A program made the translations under genes and the position numbers. A stretch of DNA of 64,000 nucleotides, taken from Rhynchopus euleeides (lineage: Eukaryota > Euglenozoa > Diplonemea > Diplonemida > Diplonemidae). The notes below the pieces were generated by a model. That model searched no databases and had not been told where the DNA came from. It saw only the letters and a list, made by a program, of their open reading frames with translations. Positions 51,552 to 61,288 of this stretch are shown here, in pieces (position 1 is the first letter of the stretch; each line of letters opens with the position of its first letter). Location: NCBI GenBank assembly GCA_963210315.1, contig OY723288.1, positions 186,001-250,000 on the forward strand. The letters run 5' to 3'.

Positions 51552-54500
51552 TCACGAGATCAGGTAGTCCTTCTCGCTGTGCTCCGTCACCCCTGCCTCA
51601 GCCAGGTAGCGTAGGGCCCCCTTGCAGTTGTGCAGCAGCAGGTTGTGCACGCTTGTGGCTGTGAGGTGGTGTCGGGCTGACGCTGTCGCGGGACAGCCGA
51701 AGAATAGGTGCTTCAGCGAGACCCCAGGCGGGGGGCTGTCCGGCGCAAGCTTCAGGCAGGGTTTGCACGGTGGTTGTGCGCTGCCCGGGACGTCGTGGTC
51801 GTACACCAGGCGGTGGTGGTCGGCCCGGAGGCGGCGGATGGTGGTTTCCCCTAAGCGGGTAAGGCCCTCCATGCGGAGGTCAGGGCGCTGCAGTCGCGTC
51901 TCCCCGATTCCTGACCGATACGCGTACACGCTGTCTGTGCGGGGCAACGTGGTCCCGCTGTATATGTGTCGGCGGAGGGTGACACGGGCCGACGCGAGGC
52001 TGATCGGCTCTATCTGGGGCTTGAACGCACCGATCTGCGCCTGCTTGTCAGCAAGTTCGTTCCCTACCACCCCAACATGCGACGGGATGTAGCGGAGGTG
52101 GGTGGTGACATCGTATGTTTGGGCGAGCTTGCGCAGCCTCTGCCAGATGTCCCATTCGGTGGACCCCCTCGCTCGCTGGGGGCCGCTCAGCAGTGCATTC
52201 AGTGCGCTCTGCGAGTCGGTGAGGATGGCGACCGTTTCGCCTTGGGTTACCACGGTGCATAGGTGGGCGAGGGATTCTCTGATGGCCACCAGCTCTGCCT
52301 GGTAGCTGATGCAACGGAGTCCTGCCGGCCAGGCGAGCTTTTTCTTGAGGCGGCCCTCCGGCATGCTGTACACCGCTGCGCCCGCGCCGCCCTGTTGCTG
52401 CCGCGATGTGGAGTTGGAGACTGACCCGTCGGTGTACACATGCCAGGCGCACGTCGGGAGGGCCTGGATGGTCTGCTCTGCCAGGTCCCGGAGGGTGTCT
52501 TTCGGGGTGGCGGCCTTCGGGGCGGTGAGCCCCGGCAGCGTCGCCAGGATGTGCACTCGTGGCAGCACCAGGTTCCATTCCCAGGGGGGGATGGGGTGTG
52601 CTGCATGCAGGGGGGCCAGCAGGGGGGTGCGCCCGTCGACCTTCGAGGATTTCACCAGACTCCGTGCCTGATGTAGCCAGCTGCCTCCCGTGTTCCCGGT
52701 ATTTAGTTGCGCCCGGTATCCTGGGGAGTGGGGCACGCGGCGGAAGCGTTCGTGGTCTGTGCACACCGCAACCTTGAAGTCGAGGTCGAGGTCTCGTAGG
52801 TGTGATTCCCAGAGGAGCTTCGCCGTGCTGGTGTTCTTCATGCAGCCTGTGATAATCAGGGCTGCGGTGCGGTGGACATCTTGCAGGCGTTTGAGGTTCC
52901 TCGCGGTCAGGCCAGGGGTGTAAACGCTTGCGGCGTACATCAGGATGGGGTAGACATACGTCAGGTAGGCCTGGCGCAGCGTGTCTCCACTTGAGCCCCA
53001 GTCGGTGCCTGCCAACATACGCAGTATGCTCAGGCGTCGCATACAGGTGGTCACGACGTGGTCGACGTGGTCCGACATCGTGTAGCAGGCATCGATGTAA
53101 ACCCCGAGGTATTTTGCTGTGGAGTCGTGCTGGAGGGGGGTGCCGTCTGGGAGCTCCATGCGCTTGTGCTCGCCCAGTGCTTCAGGCGTCGTTCCCATCA
53201 GCGTGTAGCAGCACTTGCTGGGGGAGAGCTGCAGCCCGTGGAGTGGGACTTCGGCGGCGAGTGCTGATATGACGCCCTGTGCGGTGCTTAGGGCGTCGGT
53301 GTAGGTGTCCCCGACGACGAGTACTGCAATGTCATCTGCGAACACCGCAGGGTGGACGTCCGGGGAGGCGGTGATGGCTCGAGATACGTCATCCATCACG
53401 CAGTTGAAGAGCAGGGGCGAGAGCACTGTTCCTTGTGGGACACCGTTGTTGAAGTCGTAGTAGTCGCTTCTCACCCCGTGCACCTGTGCGGCGGCCCGGC
53501 GGTTGCTGAGGTAGTTGTGCAGCCATCGGGTGAACTTCGGGGGGAAGCCCTTTCGTCTGACGCTGTTGATGACTGCGAGCTTGCTGACCTTGTCGAAGGC
53601 TTTCTCGAGGTCGAAGTACAGGGTGACAGCTGCCTTCCCGGAGGAGAGGGCGTCCGTCGCTGTTTGGGTGATGTAGGCTAGCTGGTCGGTTGTCGATCTC
53701 AGTCGCTGGAATCCCGCTTGGTTCGGGCAGTGCCCCTCGACTTGCGGGTATGCGTCGTCAAGCATGAGCTGCTCCATGCGCCTCTTCACCATTTTTTCCA
53801 GTACCTTGCATGCTGTGCTGGTGAGCGCAATTGGTCGGTACGAGGATGCTGCCGTCGCTGGCTTCCCCGGTTTCAGGATCGGGACGATGACTGCTCGCGT
53901 CCATGCGTCGGGGAGGATGCCGCTGTTCCACGACAGGTTGAGCACGTGCAGGAGTCCCTGCCGCGCTTGGGGGCCGAGGTGCATCAGCAGTTCGTTGTTG
54001 AGGTCGTCAGGCCCTGGGGATTTTCGCTCCTGCAGTTCGGACAGGGCTGCGCTCAGCTCCTCTTTGGAGAAGTCGTCTTCGGCAGCTGAGAGCTCGGGGG
54101 GTGTCTGGCCATTCGCATGTTGCGGGGTGGGTACCGATTGTGACTGTTGGTCGTTCCCTTCACTGATCTTGGCGTAGTGGCTGCAGAGGAGGTCCGCCTT
54201 AGCTTTGGGGTCGGTCACCGGGACCCCTCCGTCGACAAGCGGGAAGGCGGCCTGTTGAAGTTTGCGGCCGTCGAGTTCTCGCACAAGCCGGAAGGTGGCG
54301 CCGAGGTCGCTGCTGGTGCTCGCAGCCTGGCACCTGGTTTCCCAAGTTGTGCGTTTTGCTTCGAGGACGGCGTTGGTGGCGTCGGTGGTCAGCTTGTCCA
54401 GTTTGTCGTAGTCGTCCTGGGACAGGTGTGTAGTCTGGGCGTGTCTGCGTGATTCTTCGTTCCGCGCCCGTACCGCGCGTTTCACCTTGCTCGTGAACCA

Positions 54501-55517
54501 CCTCTTGCGGGGGCGTGAGCTACGCTTCGTCGGGATGTGCTTGGCTGCGACCGTTCGCACCAGTCCAAGCCACTTGTGGAAGGACTCCTTCGGGTCACAC
54601 CACTTCGTCACTTTGCGTGATAGCCGTTCGAGCTCCTCGGTGAAGGCGGGCCAGTCCGCTGCTGCCCAGTTCCACAGTTGACGGGCCTTGGCTGCCGGGT
54701 GTGTCGCAGCTGCTGGCGTTCGTTCAAAAGGGACGGTGTATTGGATGGCGAAGTGGTCTGATTGCCACTGGTCCAGGGTATTCCAGGTGACCTCCCCCAA
54801 CTCGTAGTGGGCGAAGACGATGTCCGGCGAGGACTTGGAGTCGCGGCGCATGCGTGTGGGGTGGTCGGGGTCGTTGCACAGTGACATGCCGTTGAGGAGG
54901 GACCAGTGGTACAGATCAGTTCCCTTGTTGTCACAGCGCGCATGTTTATCCCAGGCACGGTTGTGGATGTTGAAGTCGCCAGCTATGACGGACTCCGGCG
55001 TGTGTGGTAGCAGGGATGTAGAGAAGTCATCGTGGCGTGGGTCGTTGCTAGTGCCGACTCCCGAGGGGCGGTACACATTGGTGAACGTGACGGCGCTTTC
55101 CGGTCCCGTGACTCGCACTGTGAGGGTCTCTGTTACACTAGCGTCTGGTGCGGTGGCAATGAGAGTCGCGTGTAGGTCCTCCCGCACTAGCGTTGCGATC
55201 CCGCCTCCGGAGGTGAGCGTCCCTTTACAGCGCTTCTGGGTGCGGCGTCGGAGAAATGTGGAGTAGCCCGGGAACTTGGGGTCTCCCCCCTGTGCTGCTC
55301 GGAGCTCTTGCAGATGCACGACGTCGTACCGTTGGGTTGCGAGGTGGTGCTGTAGTTCCGCTTTTTTCGCCTCGGTGAGACCGTTGCAGTTCCAGGTCAG
55401 GCACTTGAGGTGCTGTGCCGGACCAGGGTTCTGCTCGATGTCACCCGCCCGGAGGAGAAGGTCTCGCTTGGTCTCGAAGATGTGGCGCGGTCGGTTTGGG
55501 GATGGCGGGCTTCCCCG
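51552..55517 (-). CDS. LINE ORF2: endonuclease, reverse transcriptase, RNase H (copy 2)
   Basis: 1321 residues, the same length and layout as copy 1, with two residue changes noticed (Met to Ile in QxEPISL; Glu to Asp in TxSVYAY). All endonuclease, RT (FADD) and RNase H motifs are intact. As in copy 1, no AUG lies between the ORF1 stop and the endonuclease. Confidence 0.9.
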   Translation of the reverse strand, partial: RGSPPSPNRPRHIFETKRDLLLRAGDIEQNPGPAQHLKCLTWNCNGLTEAKKAELQHHLATQRYDVVHLQELRAAQGGDPKFPGYSTFLRRRTQKRCKGTLTSGGGIATLVREDLHATLIATAPDASVTETLTVRVTGPESAVTFTNVYRPSGVGTSNDPRHDDFSTSLLPHTPESVIAGDFNIHNRAWDKHARCDNKGTDLYHWSLLNGMSLCNDPDHPTRMRRDSKSSPDIVFAHYELGEVTWNTLDQWQSDHFAIQYTVPFERTPAAATHPAAKARQLWNWAAADWPAFTEELERLSRKVTKWCDPKESFHKWLGLVRTVAAKHIPTKRSSRPRKRWFTSKVKRAVRARNEESRRHAQTTHLSQDDYDKLDKLTTDATNAVLEAKRTTWETRCQAASTSSDLGATFRLVRELDGRKLQQAAFPLVDGGVPVTDPKAKADLLCSHYAKISEGNDQQSQSVPTPQHANGQTPPELSAAEDDFSKEELSAALSELQERKSPGPDDLNNELLMHLGPQARQGLLHVLNLSWNSGILPDAWTRAVIVPILKPGKPATAASSYRPIALTSTACKVLEKMVKRRMEQLMLDDAYPQVEGHCPNQAGFQRLRSTTDQLAYITQTATDALSSGKAAVTLYFDLEKAFDKVSKLAVINSVRRKGFPPKFTRWLHNYLSNRRAAAQVHGVRSDYYDFNNGVPQGTVLSPLLFNCVMDDVSRAITASPDVHPAVFADDIAVLVVGDTYTDALSTAQGVISALAAEVPLHGLQLSPSKCCYTLMGTTPEALGEHKRMELPDGTPLQHDSTAKYLGVYIDACYTMSDHVDHVVTTCMRRLSILRMLAGTDWGSSGDTLRQAYLTYVYPILMYAASVYTPGLTARNLKRLQDVHRTAALIITGCMKNTSTAKLLWESHLRDLDLDFKVAVCTDHERFRRVPHSPGYRAQLNTGNTGGSWLHQARSLVKSSKVDGRTPLLAPLHAAHPIPPWEWNLVLPRVHILATLPGLTAPKAATPKDTLRDLAEQTIQALPTCAWHVYTDGSVSNSTSRQQQGGAGAAVYSMPEGRLKKKLAWPAGLRCISYQAELVAIRESLAHLCTVVTQGETVAILTDSQSALNALLSGPQRARGSTEWDIWQRLRKLAQTYDVTTHLRYIPSHVGVVGNELADKQAQIGAFKPQIEPISLASARVTLRRHIYSGTTLPRTDSVYAYRSGIGETRLQRPDLRMEGLTRLGETTIRRLRADHHRLVYDHDVPGSAQPPCKPCLKLAPDSPPPGVSLKHLFFGCPATASARHHLTATSVHNLLLHNCKGALRYLAEAGVTEHSEKDYLIS
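55419..55460 (-). promoter_or_regulatory. 2A (StopGo) peptide motif, LINE copy 2
   Basis: Encodes LLLRAGDIEQNPGP, unchanged from copy 1. Confidence 0.9.
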
Positions 55518-55520
55518 TCA
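55518..55520 (-). promoter_or_regulatory. In-frame UGA with 3' CGG context (copy 2)
   Basis: Same arrangement as 12189-12191: a single stop between ORF1 and ORF2 in one frame. Confidence 0.6.
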
Positions 55521-57284
55521 GTTGAAGAGGGGCTCTTCACACAGGCGTTTCTGCACCGGCTCCGCCGGGGCCATGTGCTTCGTGCGGAGGGTTGTAGTCC
55601 GAGTCGGGGTGAGTGTCCGGCTTTTCTTCTTAGGAGTCAGCCCCGTGCGTGTCCGGGGCTTCGGGGAGGCGGACTTCGGGGGTGGGCCCTTGGTCCCCCG
55701 GTCTGGGGTGGTGGAGGCCGGGTCGGCCTTTCGAGGAAGGGGGTTGGAGCCCGGCTTGGTCTGCTTCTTCGGCTTAGATTGCGGCTTCGTTGCCGCCTCC
55801 AGGTGCTGCAGGCGAGCCTGCATCGCTCGCAGGGCGGCCGTGAACTGGCTCTCCTGGTTCACGGCCCGCTCCTCTGCCGCGGTGGCCCGCCGCTCTGCCT
55901 CGGCGGCACGCCGCTCTGCCTGCTCGAGGAGGGCTTGCACCCTGGCGAGGTTGGCGGTGGCGGTGGCTGCTGCGGCGGCGGTGGCGGCGGCGGCGGGGTC
56001 GGTGGTCGTGGTGGCGTGGGGCGTTGGGGCGTTGTCCTTCATCTCAGCGTCGATTTTGGACTTCTTCTTTTTGCTCTTGTTGCTCTTCGTCTTCTTTGTC
56101 GCCTTGTTCGCCAGCTCACTCCCCGGCACTCCCTGCGGCTGCTCCGGGGCTGCGGGAGGTGGGGTCGGCTTCGGCGGGGGCTTGGTGCGCTTTGCCCTCC
56201 GTCGGCGGGGGAAGAGCCCCAGGTCCTCGGGCTCGCGGTACCGCCGCAACACCAGGTAGGTGTTGCTGTCGACGCAGTACGCGCCGAGTTTTTGGGGGGC
56301 GGTGGGGGCGCGCAGCAGCACTGCTCGCCCGTTCGGTTCCCTGGCTGACGCCAGGATGTGGGCCTGCCAGCCTATTTCCTCTAGCAGGTCCCTGGTGCAG
56401 CGGGCGGTGTACTGTGTGGGCAGCCCTTCCAGTACATATTTCCCCTGCAGGGGGGTTGCAGCTTCGTCACCGACGACTGCTGCCGTGGCACAGTGCCCGG
56501 CGGTGTTCGGCACTGCGATGCCGAGGCCGCCCTTCACCAGGACGACCCTTCCGCTCAGCCGGCCCGCCTTCTCCTGTGCCTGCTGGATGGTGGCGTCGAG
56601 CGGCAGGCGCACGACTGTGTCGGGGTGTGTGGTGGTGTGGAAATGGGGGCGGCAGAAGATGTCGCTCTCGCCGCTCGCACGCAGCAGGTCCTTGACCTGT
56701 CGACTGTCCACACCCACCTTGAAGCGGCGGGCCCAGGTGGTGCCGGTCATCGCGATGACCGCGTCCGGCTCCGCGCCGTGGGCCCGCAGCCAGGTGCGGA
56801 TGTGTGTGTGTGTGAGGGGGGTGGCTGGCGGTGCTTCCATCACCACCCACTCCCGGGTGCCCTTGGGGGCTTTCAGGCCCGGGCTGCTGCTAGCCCCGTA
56901 GTGTACGGGGTCACTGTGGAGCTGCAGCAGGTGCCGCCGCAGCCCCCGGGTCTCGCCGTCGCGCTCGACCAGGAGGGAGAGGACACGGCTGCGCCCCTTC
57001 CCCCCCTCCGTCGCCTCGACGGTCAGGATTGCCGCCGGTCCCGGCGGCGGGTGCTCCCTGCACCTCGCGATCAGGCGCTGTGCGTCGCCTTTGGCGCACA
57101 GCATAATGCCGCCCTTGGCGGCCAGCTCGTCTGTTGAGTGCCTGACGTCGGCACTCCACTCCTTCTCCCGCAACACCCATCGCTGCTTCCTCCCTGCAGC
57201 TTCGCTCGGCGCCGGCTTAGCCGACGCCTCCCCAGGGAACCCCGTCGTGGAGGGGTGCAGGGGGACAGAGGCAGCGTGGGACAT
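55518..57284 (-). CDS. LINE ORF1 nucleic-acid-binding protein (copy 2)
   Basis: 588 residues, one residue change noticed against copy 1 (Ser to Asn in KDxAPTPH). Same folded N-terminus, basic hinge, Ala-rich coiled coil and basic tail. Confidence 0.8.
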   Translation of the reverse strand: MSHAASVPLHPSTTGFPGEASAKPAPSEAAGRKQRWVLREKEWSADVRHSTDELAAKGGIMLCAKGDAQRLIARCREHPPPGPAAILTVEATEGGKGRSRVLSLLVERDGETRGLRRHLLQLHSDPVHYGASSSPGLKAPKGTREWVVMEAPPATPLTHTHIRTWLRAHGAEPDAVIAMTGTTWARRFKVGVDSRQVKDLLRASGESDIFCRPHFHTTTHPDTVVRLPLDATIQQAQEKAGRLSGRVVLVKGGLGIAVPNTAGHCATAAVVGDEAATPLQGKYVLEGLPTQYTARCTRDLLEEIGWQAHILASAREPNGRAVLLRAPTAPQKLGAYCVDSNTYLVLRRYREPEDLGLFPRRRRAKRTKPPPKPTPPPAAPEQPQGVPGSELANKATKKTKSNKSKKKKSKIDAEMKDNAPTPHATTTTDPAAAATAAAAATATANLARVQALLEQAERRAAEAERRATAAEERAVNQESQFTAALRAMQARLQHLEAATKPQSKPKKQTKPGSNPLPRKADPASTTPDRGTKGPPPKSASPKPRTRTGLTPKKKSRTLTPTRTTTLRTKHMAPAEPVQKRLCEEPLFN

Positions 57285-57318
57285 TGTGTGTGTGATGTGT
57301 CAGTTGTGTTCCCCTTTT

Positions 57319-58600
57319 TTTTATACCCGGGTTTTTTGTTGTTGTTTCGGAATCTGCTGATCATGTCAATTCGAGCAGACACAATCGCATGTGGTGTCTT
57401 TGCTGTCTTTGGACTTTGTTGGCCCTCCCCCTCCCCCCCCCCCCCAAATGAACATTCCCCCGCAATTCGGCCCCGCCCAATTGCGGGAGAAGTAAGGCAA
57501 ACAGCTGTGGCTCCCCTTGCAGGAAGGGGAGAGAAAGAAGCAGGGTTGTGTGTGTTCACAGGGGCAGGCACTGCGGGCACCCTGCGATAATCAAAGCAGA
57601 TAGACGGAAAGGATGCGCCAATGGGGCGCGGGGACGCGGGAGAGTGCTGTTTTTTTCGGCGCTCAGAAAGTGCAAAATACTACGAGAAACACTTGGCCTC
57701 TATGCTGTGAGTGTTGCATTGGACGCTTCCACCAAAAGAAAAGGGGGTGAGCTCCCGTGACAACATAGGGGCAAACTGGGCTGGTTGGCACAGGGCGGAA
57801 AGGCTCTCTCTCTCACTCACCCCCCCCCCCCCGAGTGTTTGCATTGTATTTTTTTTGGACACGCCCTCAGCCATCCTTTGGGCTACGACAATCCCCAAGC
57901 CAGGGCTTGATCTGTCCCAACGGCACCCCATCTCCTGATAAGGTGTCGTTGGATCGACGCTGGGTGCTGGTGGACCCACCCAACGACCCCAACTCCGTTT
58001 CTTTTCCAAAAAAAACACGTTATTTTTAACCGTGCTTCCAGCGGGCCCCCTCCCCGAGAAGAGGGGCCGCCTTTATGTCGCACCTGCCTGTGTTGCGTGG
58101 GGTAGGAGGCAGGGGGTGCCCGCATGACACCCAAGGCATCGACTCAACAAAGGATATGTTTTACGAAAGATATGCCACCCCCCTGGAACTGTGGGCGGTG
58201 GAAGGGTGGGGGGGGGGGGGTGGGGAACAAAATGCTGAAAAAACCAAGACGAGAGGGCTGTGGATGGCTGGGGATGTGCAGCAGGGGGTGTTGAAATAGA
58301 AGCAGAAGGAAGCAACAAAGGATAACCCCCCCCCCCCTTCACTCGTTATGCAAGGTTGTGTCTGAGATTCAGTGCGGCAGGGGGGGTGGAGGCAGTATGG
58401 GGTGGAGGGAGCAGTACACGACAACCCGCAAGGCGGTGGGGCGGGGGTGAACGGGGGTGGTGGTTGGATGGGTATAGCCGGATTGAGGATTGGGGCGCGA
58501 TTCTCACTACCTTTGGGTGGAGAAAGGCCGGCAATGCTGTAGGGTGGGGGTGGGGGTGGGAGCCACGGAGTGCCCTGAACCCACACACACACACACCCCC
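57319..58600. other. Intergenic, no gene seen
   Basis: C runs, G runs and a CA microsatellite. No coding region could be supported. Confidence 0.35.
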
Positions 58601-58957
58601 AAGCCCTCAAGACTCTTGAAGCGGCCTGACTATTTAGTGTCTTCGTCGCAGCAAGGGGGCGATATATACCACCCTTTTTATTGATTTCACGTGTCAGTGT
58701 TTGACTTTTTCGCAACTTCATTTCTTCCTTTTCTCCCTCTCCAACCCCACCCGTGACACCACCAGGGTTTAGCTAGCCCTGGTCCGATTATCCCCGGTTC
58801 TTCGCTGAAGAGACGCGGCCGGGGGGAGGGGTACGAAGAGTACGCGTCGAAACCGGTGTCACGTCGTGTTGGGGAATCCTTCGGGAGTGCGATACTGAAG
58901 GGGAGGTGCTACTGCCCGTGCAGGGCGACACCGCCTTAAAACTTTGTAACCACACAC
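58601..58957 (+). repeat. 357-bp direct repeat, copy 1
   Basis: Starts AAGCCCTCAAGACTCTTGAA and ends in a CA run. It contains a TATATA motif (58663) and a palindromic TCAAGACTCTTGA. Matches 59401-59758 with very few differences. Confidence 0.9.
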
Positions 58958-59400
58958 AAACCCTCAAAATCCCCCAGGCCTGATGAGCAATCCCCCCTGC
59001 CTCATGTTGTGACTTCCTTTCTACCTTGCACAAAACATCCCATTTGCCCCTTTTCTTCCTTCGAAAGTGTTGTGACTACCCCCCCTTCCCCACCCCTCGG
59101 GAGTGCCACTCCTCTGGTGGTTAAAAGTGACCCGCCGTTGTGCCTTCGGCATCTGTTGCGTGTGCCGTCGTATTCTTCCTATGCACTAGTTATAGCTATC
59201 CGGGGGCGGCCTGCTGTCGCACCAGTGGGCTGCCCCACCTCTGCACCCTCGGTTTTTAAGATGTTCACCACAGCGGAGAATGATCCCCTTCTCTGTGGCG
59301 ATCGAGCCAAGCTGGACGAGGTTCGCCTTCGGGCGAAGGTCATGTGGGCGGACAAAAGGTGCCTGCTCCTGAGACTCATCAGCAACCTGTTTCTTCCTTC
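58958..59400. other. Sequence between the 357-bp direct repeats
   Basis: 443 bp with no recognised gene. A short plus-strand frame near the right end (about 59261-59419) runs into the second repeat and is unlikely to be real. Confidence 0.4.
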
Positions 59401-59758
59401 AAGCCCTCAAGACTCTTGAAGCGGCCTGACTATTTAGTGTCTTCGTCGCAGCAAGGGGGCGATATATACCACCCTTTTTATTGATTTCACGTGTCAGTGT
59501 TTGACTTTTTCGCAACTTCATTTCTTCCTTTTTCTCCCTCTCCAACCCCACCCGTGACACCACCAGGGTTTAGCTAGCCCTGGTCCGATTATCCCCGGTT
59601 CTTCGCTGAAGAGACGCGGCCGGGGGGAGGGGTACGAAGAGTACGCGTCGAAACCGGTGTCACGCCGTGTTGGGGAATCCTTCGGGAGTGCGATACTGAA
59701 GGGGAGGTGCTACTGCCCGTGCAGGGCGACACCGCCTTAAAACTTTATAACCACACAC
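59401..59758 (+). repeat. 357-bp direct repeat, copy 2
   Basis: Second copy, 800 bp downstream of the first, one extra T in a poly-T run and a few substitutions. Confidence 0.9.
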
Positions 59759-59937
59759 ACACACCCCGTCAGCCTGCCCTCCTCATTGCGTGCAAGGCAT
59801 GAGCCACACACGCAACAGGGGATTTAAGGAGTATCTCTCAATCGATTCCAGCTGTGCAGATTGGCACAGGGTCTGACGGCCCGACCTGCACTGTCTCCCC
59901 CCCCCCCCCTTCAGGGATCCAAAGCAGGCATGTCGCT

Positions 59938-60205
59938 AAGCGTCGACCGTCGACCCAGTGATTTTGGGTTTCCCCCCCCCCATAAAAAAGCGTCGACCCA
60001 GCGTCGACCCAGTGGACTGGGTTGACGCTTGGTCGAGGCTTGGAGCGTCGACCTAGTGGAACTGGGTTGCCATTCAAGCCTGGACCAAGCGTCAACCCAT
60101 TTATTACACTGGGTCGACGCTAACCTAGCGTTGGCCCGGTTACACTGGGTCGACGCTCACCAAGCGTCGACCAAGCGTCAACCCACTTTCACTGGGTCGA
60201 CGTCG
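59938..60205. repeat. Cluster of GTCGAC hairpin repeats
   Basis: Nine GTCGAC sites within the motif AGCGTCGACCCAGTG and its inverse CACTGGGTCGACGCT, alternating in orientation. Several close variants (GTCAAC, GTTGAC) are interspersed. Confidence 0.85.
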
Positions 60206-60224
60206 AAGAGAGTATGGTTTTGCA

Positions 60225-60460
60225 GGAACAGATGCTCACTACCGTGGCCTCCGGCGGCTGGGGGGCTCCGCCCCCCAGACCCCCCTGTGGCGTATGTCTC
60301 GTACTCAAGTCATTCGATTCCCACCGGGTCAGGGAATCCACCCACTCCAGTAGCCTCAGGAGGACGCAGCCAACTCACACAGAATCTGTACGCCCACAAT
60401 GAACAGATGCTCACTACCGTGGCCTCCGGCGGCTGGGGGGCTCTGCCCCCCAGACCCCCC
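60225..60460. repeat. Two copies of a GGGGGGCTCCGCCCCCC hairpin repeat
   Basis: Blocks of about 60 bp at 60228-60287 and 60401-60460, each with CTCACTACCGTGGCCTCCGG followed by a GC-rich hairpin. A further copy lies inverted near 39765-39825, inside the MULE-like element. Confidence 0.85.
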
Positions 60461-61288
60461 ATCTCGCGTGCCCGTCTAGTAACCAAGTCCTTGCGCTTTG
60501 ACGGCCGTGACATATCAGGGGGCAGCGTCGAAATCATGGTCCCGAAAGCCATTTTTTGGTTTCCTCCGGCACCCGACGGCGCGAGCGGGAGAGGAACCAC
60601 GGAAGGAACCCAGCGCCTCACACCGTGCCCACCTAGTGGTCCACCGATGGGAAAATTTGGCAACAACACGAGCGCGCGCGAGAAAAATTGACCCCTAGTG
60701 TTTTCCCCCCTGATCCCCCCCCAAAACAGGAGCGTCAACCCACCAAATCTCCAAAATCGAAAAGTTAGCGACAGGCCTGGATCCAAAGGAAGGTGGACAA
60801 CACATCTGCGAATCGCTGTGGAAAGTGTCCGTAACACTTGGTCGGGGTTCTTGGATCAGTAACCCAGCCCCTTCCAGACCCACAGGGAAAAGCAACTCGA
60901 CTCTTTGCGATTTGACTTGCGCGCATGCATGGGGGAGAGGGTCATGGGTGTGTGGGGGGGGGGATGGGTCAATAAAAAATGCCCAAAAAAATGCCCCAGC
61001 AGCGCCGCGCAGAGCCTGACACACAGCACACGCAACACACACTACCATATTTCGAAAAAGAACGGGATGGGTGCCGTTTTTTTCCCTATCTTACCCTCCA
61101 GTCTGTTTGTGTTTAGAATGCCAAGGGCATCTGTATGACCCCCTTTATTTTGTAGCGGGGGGGGGGGGGTTGGGGAACAGACAAAGCCACCCTTCCCCCC
61201 CCCCTCCACCCTTCACACCCCCATTCACCCTCTCTCACTCTCACTCTCACTCTCTCCCTCACAGGAGGCTCCTCAGGAGGTAAAGGCT
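60461..61288. other. Intergenic, no gene seen
   Basis: Includes CTCTCACTCTCACTC simple repeats near 61230-61260. No supportable gene. Confidence 0.35.

Larger units (their letters stand above)
51185..57318 (-). mobile_element. LINE copy 2, nearly identical to copy 1, 5'-shortened
   Basis: About 6.1 kb on the same strand as copy 1. Only four coding differences were noticed on reading through (one silent at 52437; residue changes at about 51932, 52011 and 56033). The 3' tail carries the same ATCGTTCAAA repeats. Similarity stops at a poly-T tract about 30 bp upstream of ORF1, so the 5' monomer region of copy 1 is missing. No clear target duplication was found. Confidence 0.9.

Noticed and set aside
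58601-58957. Direct repeat as a known snRNA, 5S rRNA or SRP RNA gene
   Set aside because: I looked for hallmark sequences of U1, U2, U4, U5, U6, 5S and spliced-leader RNAs and found none.
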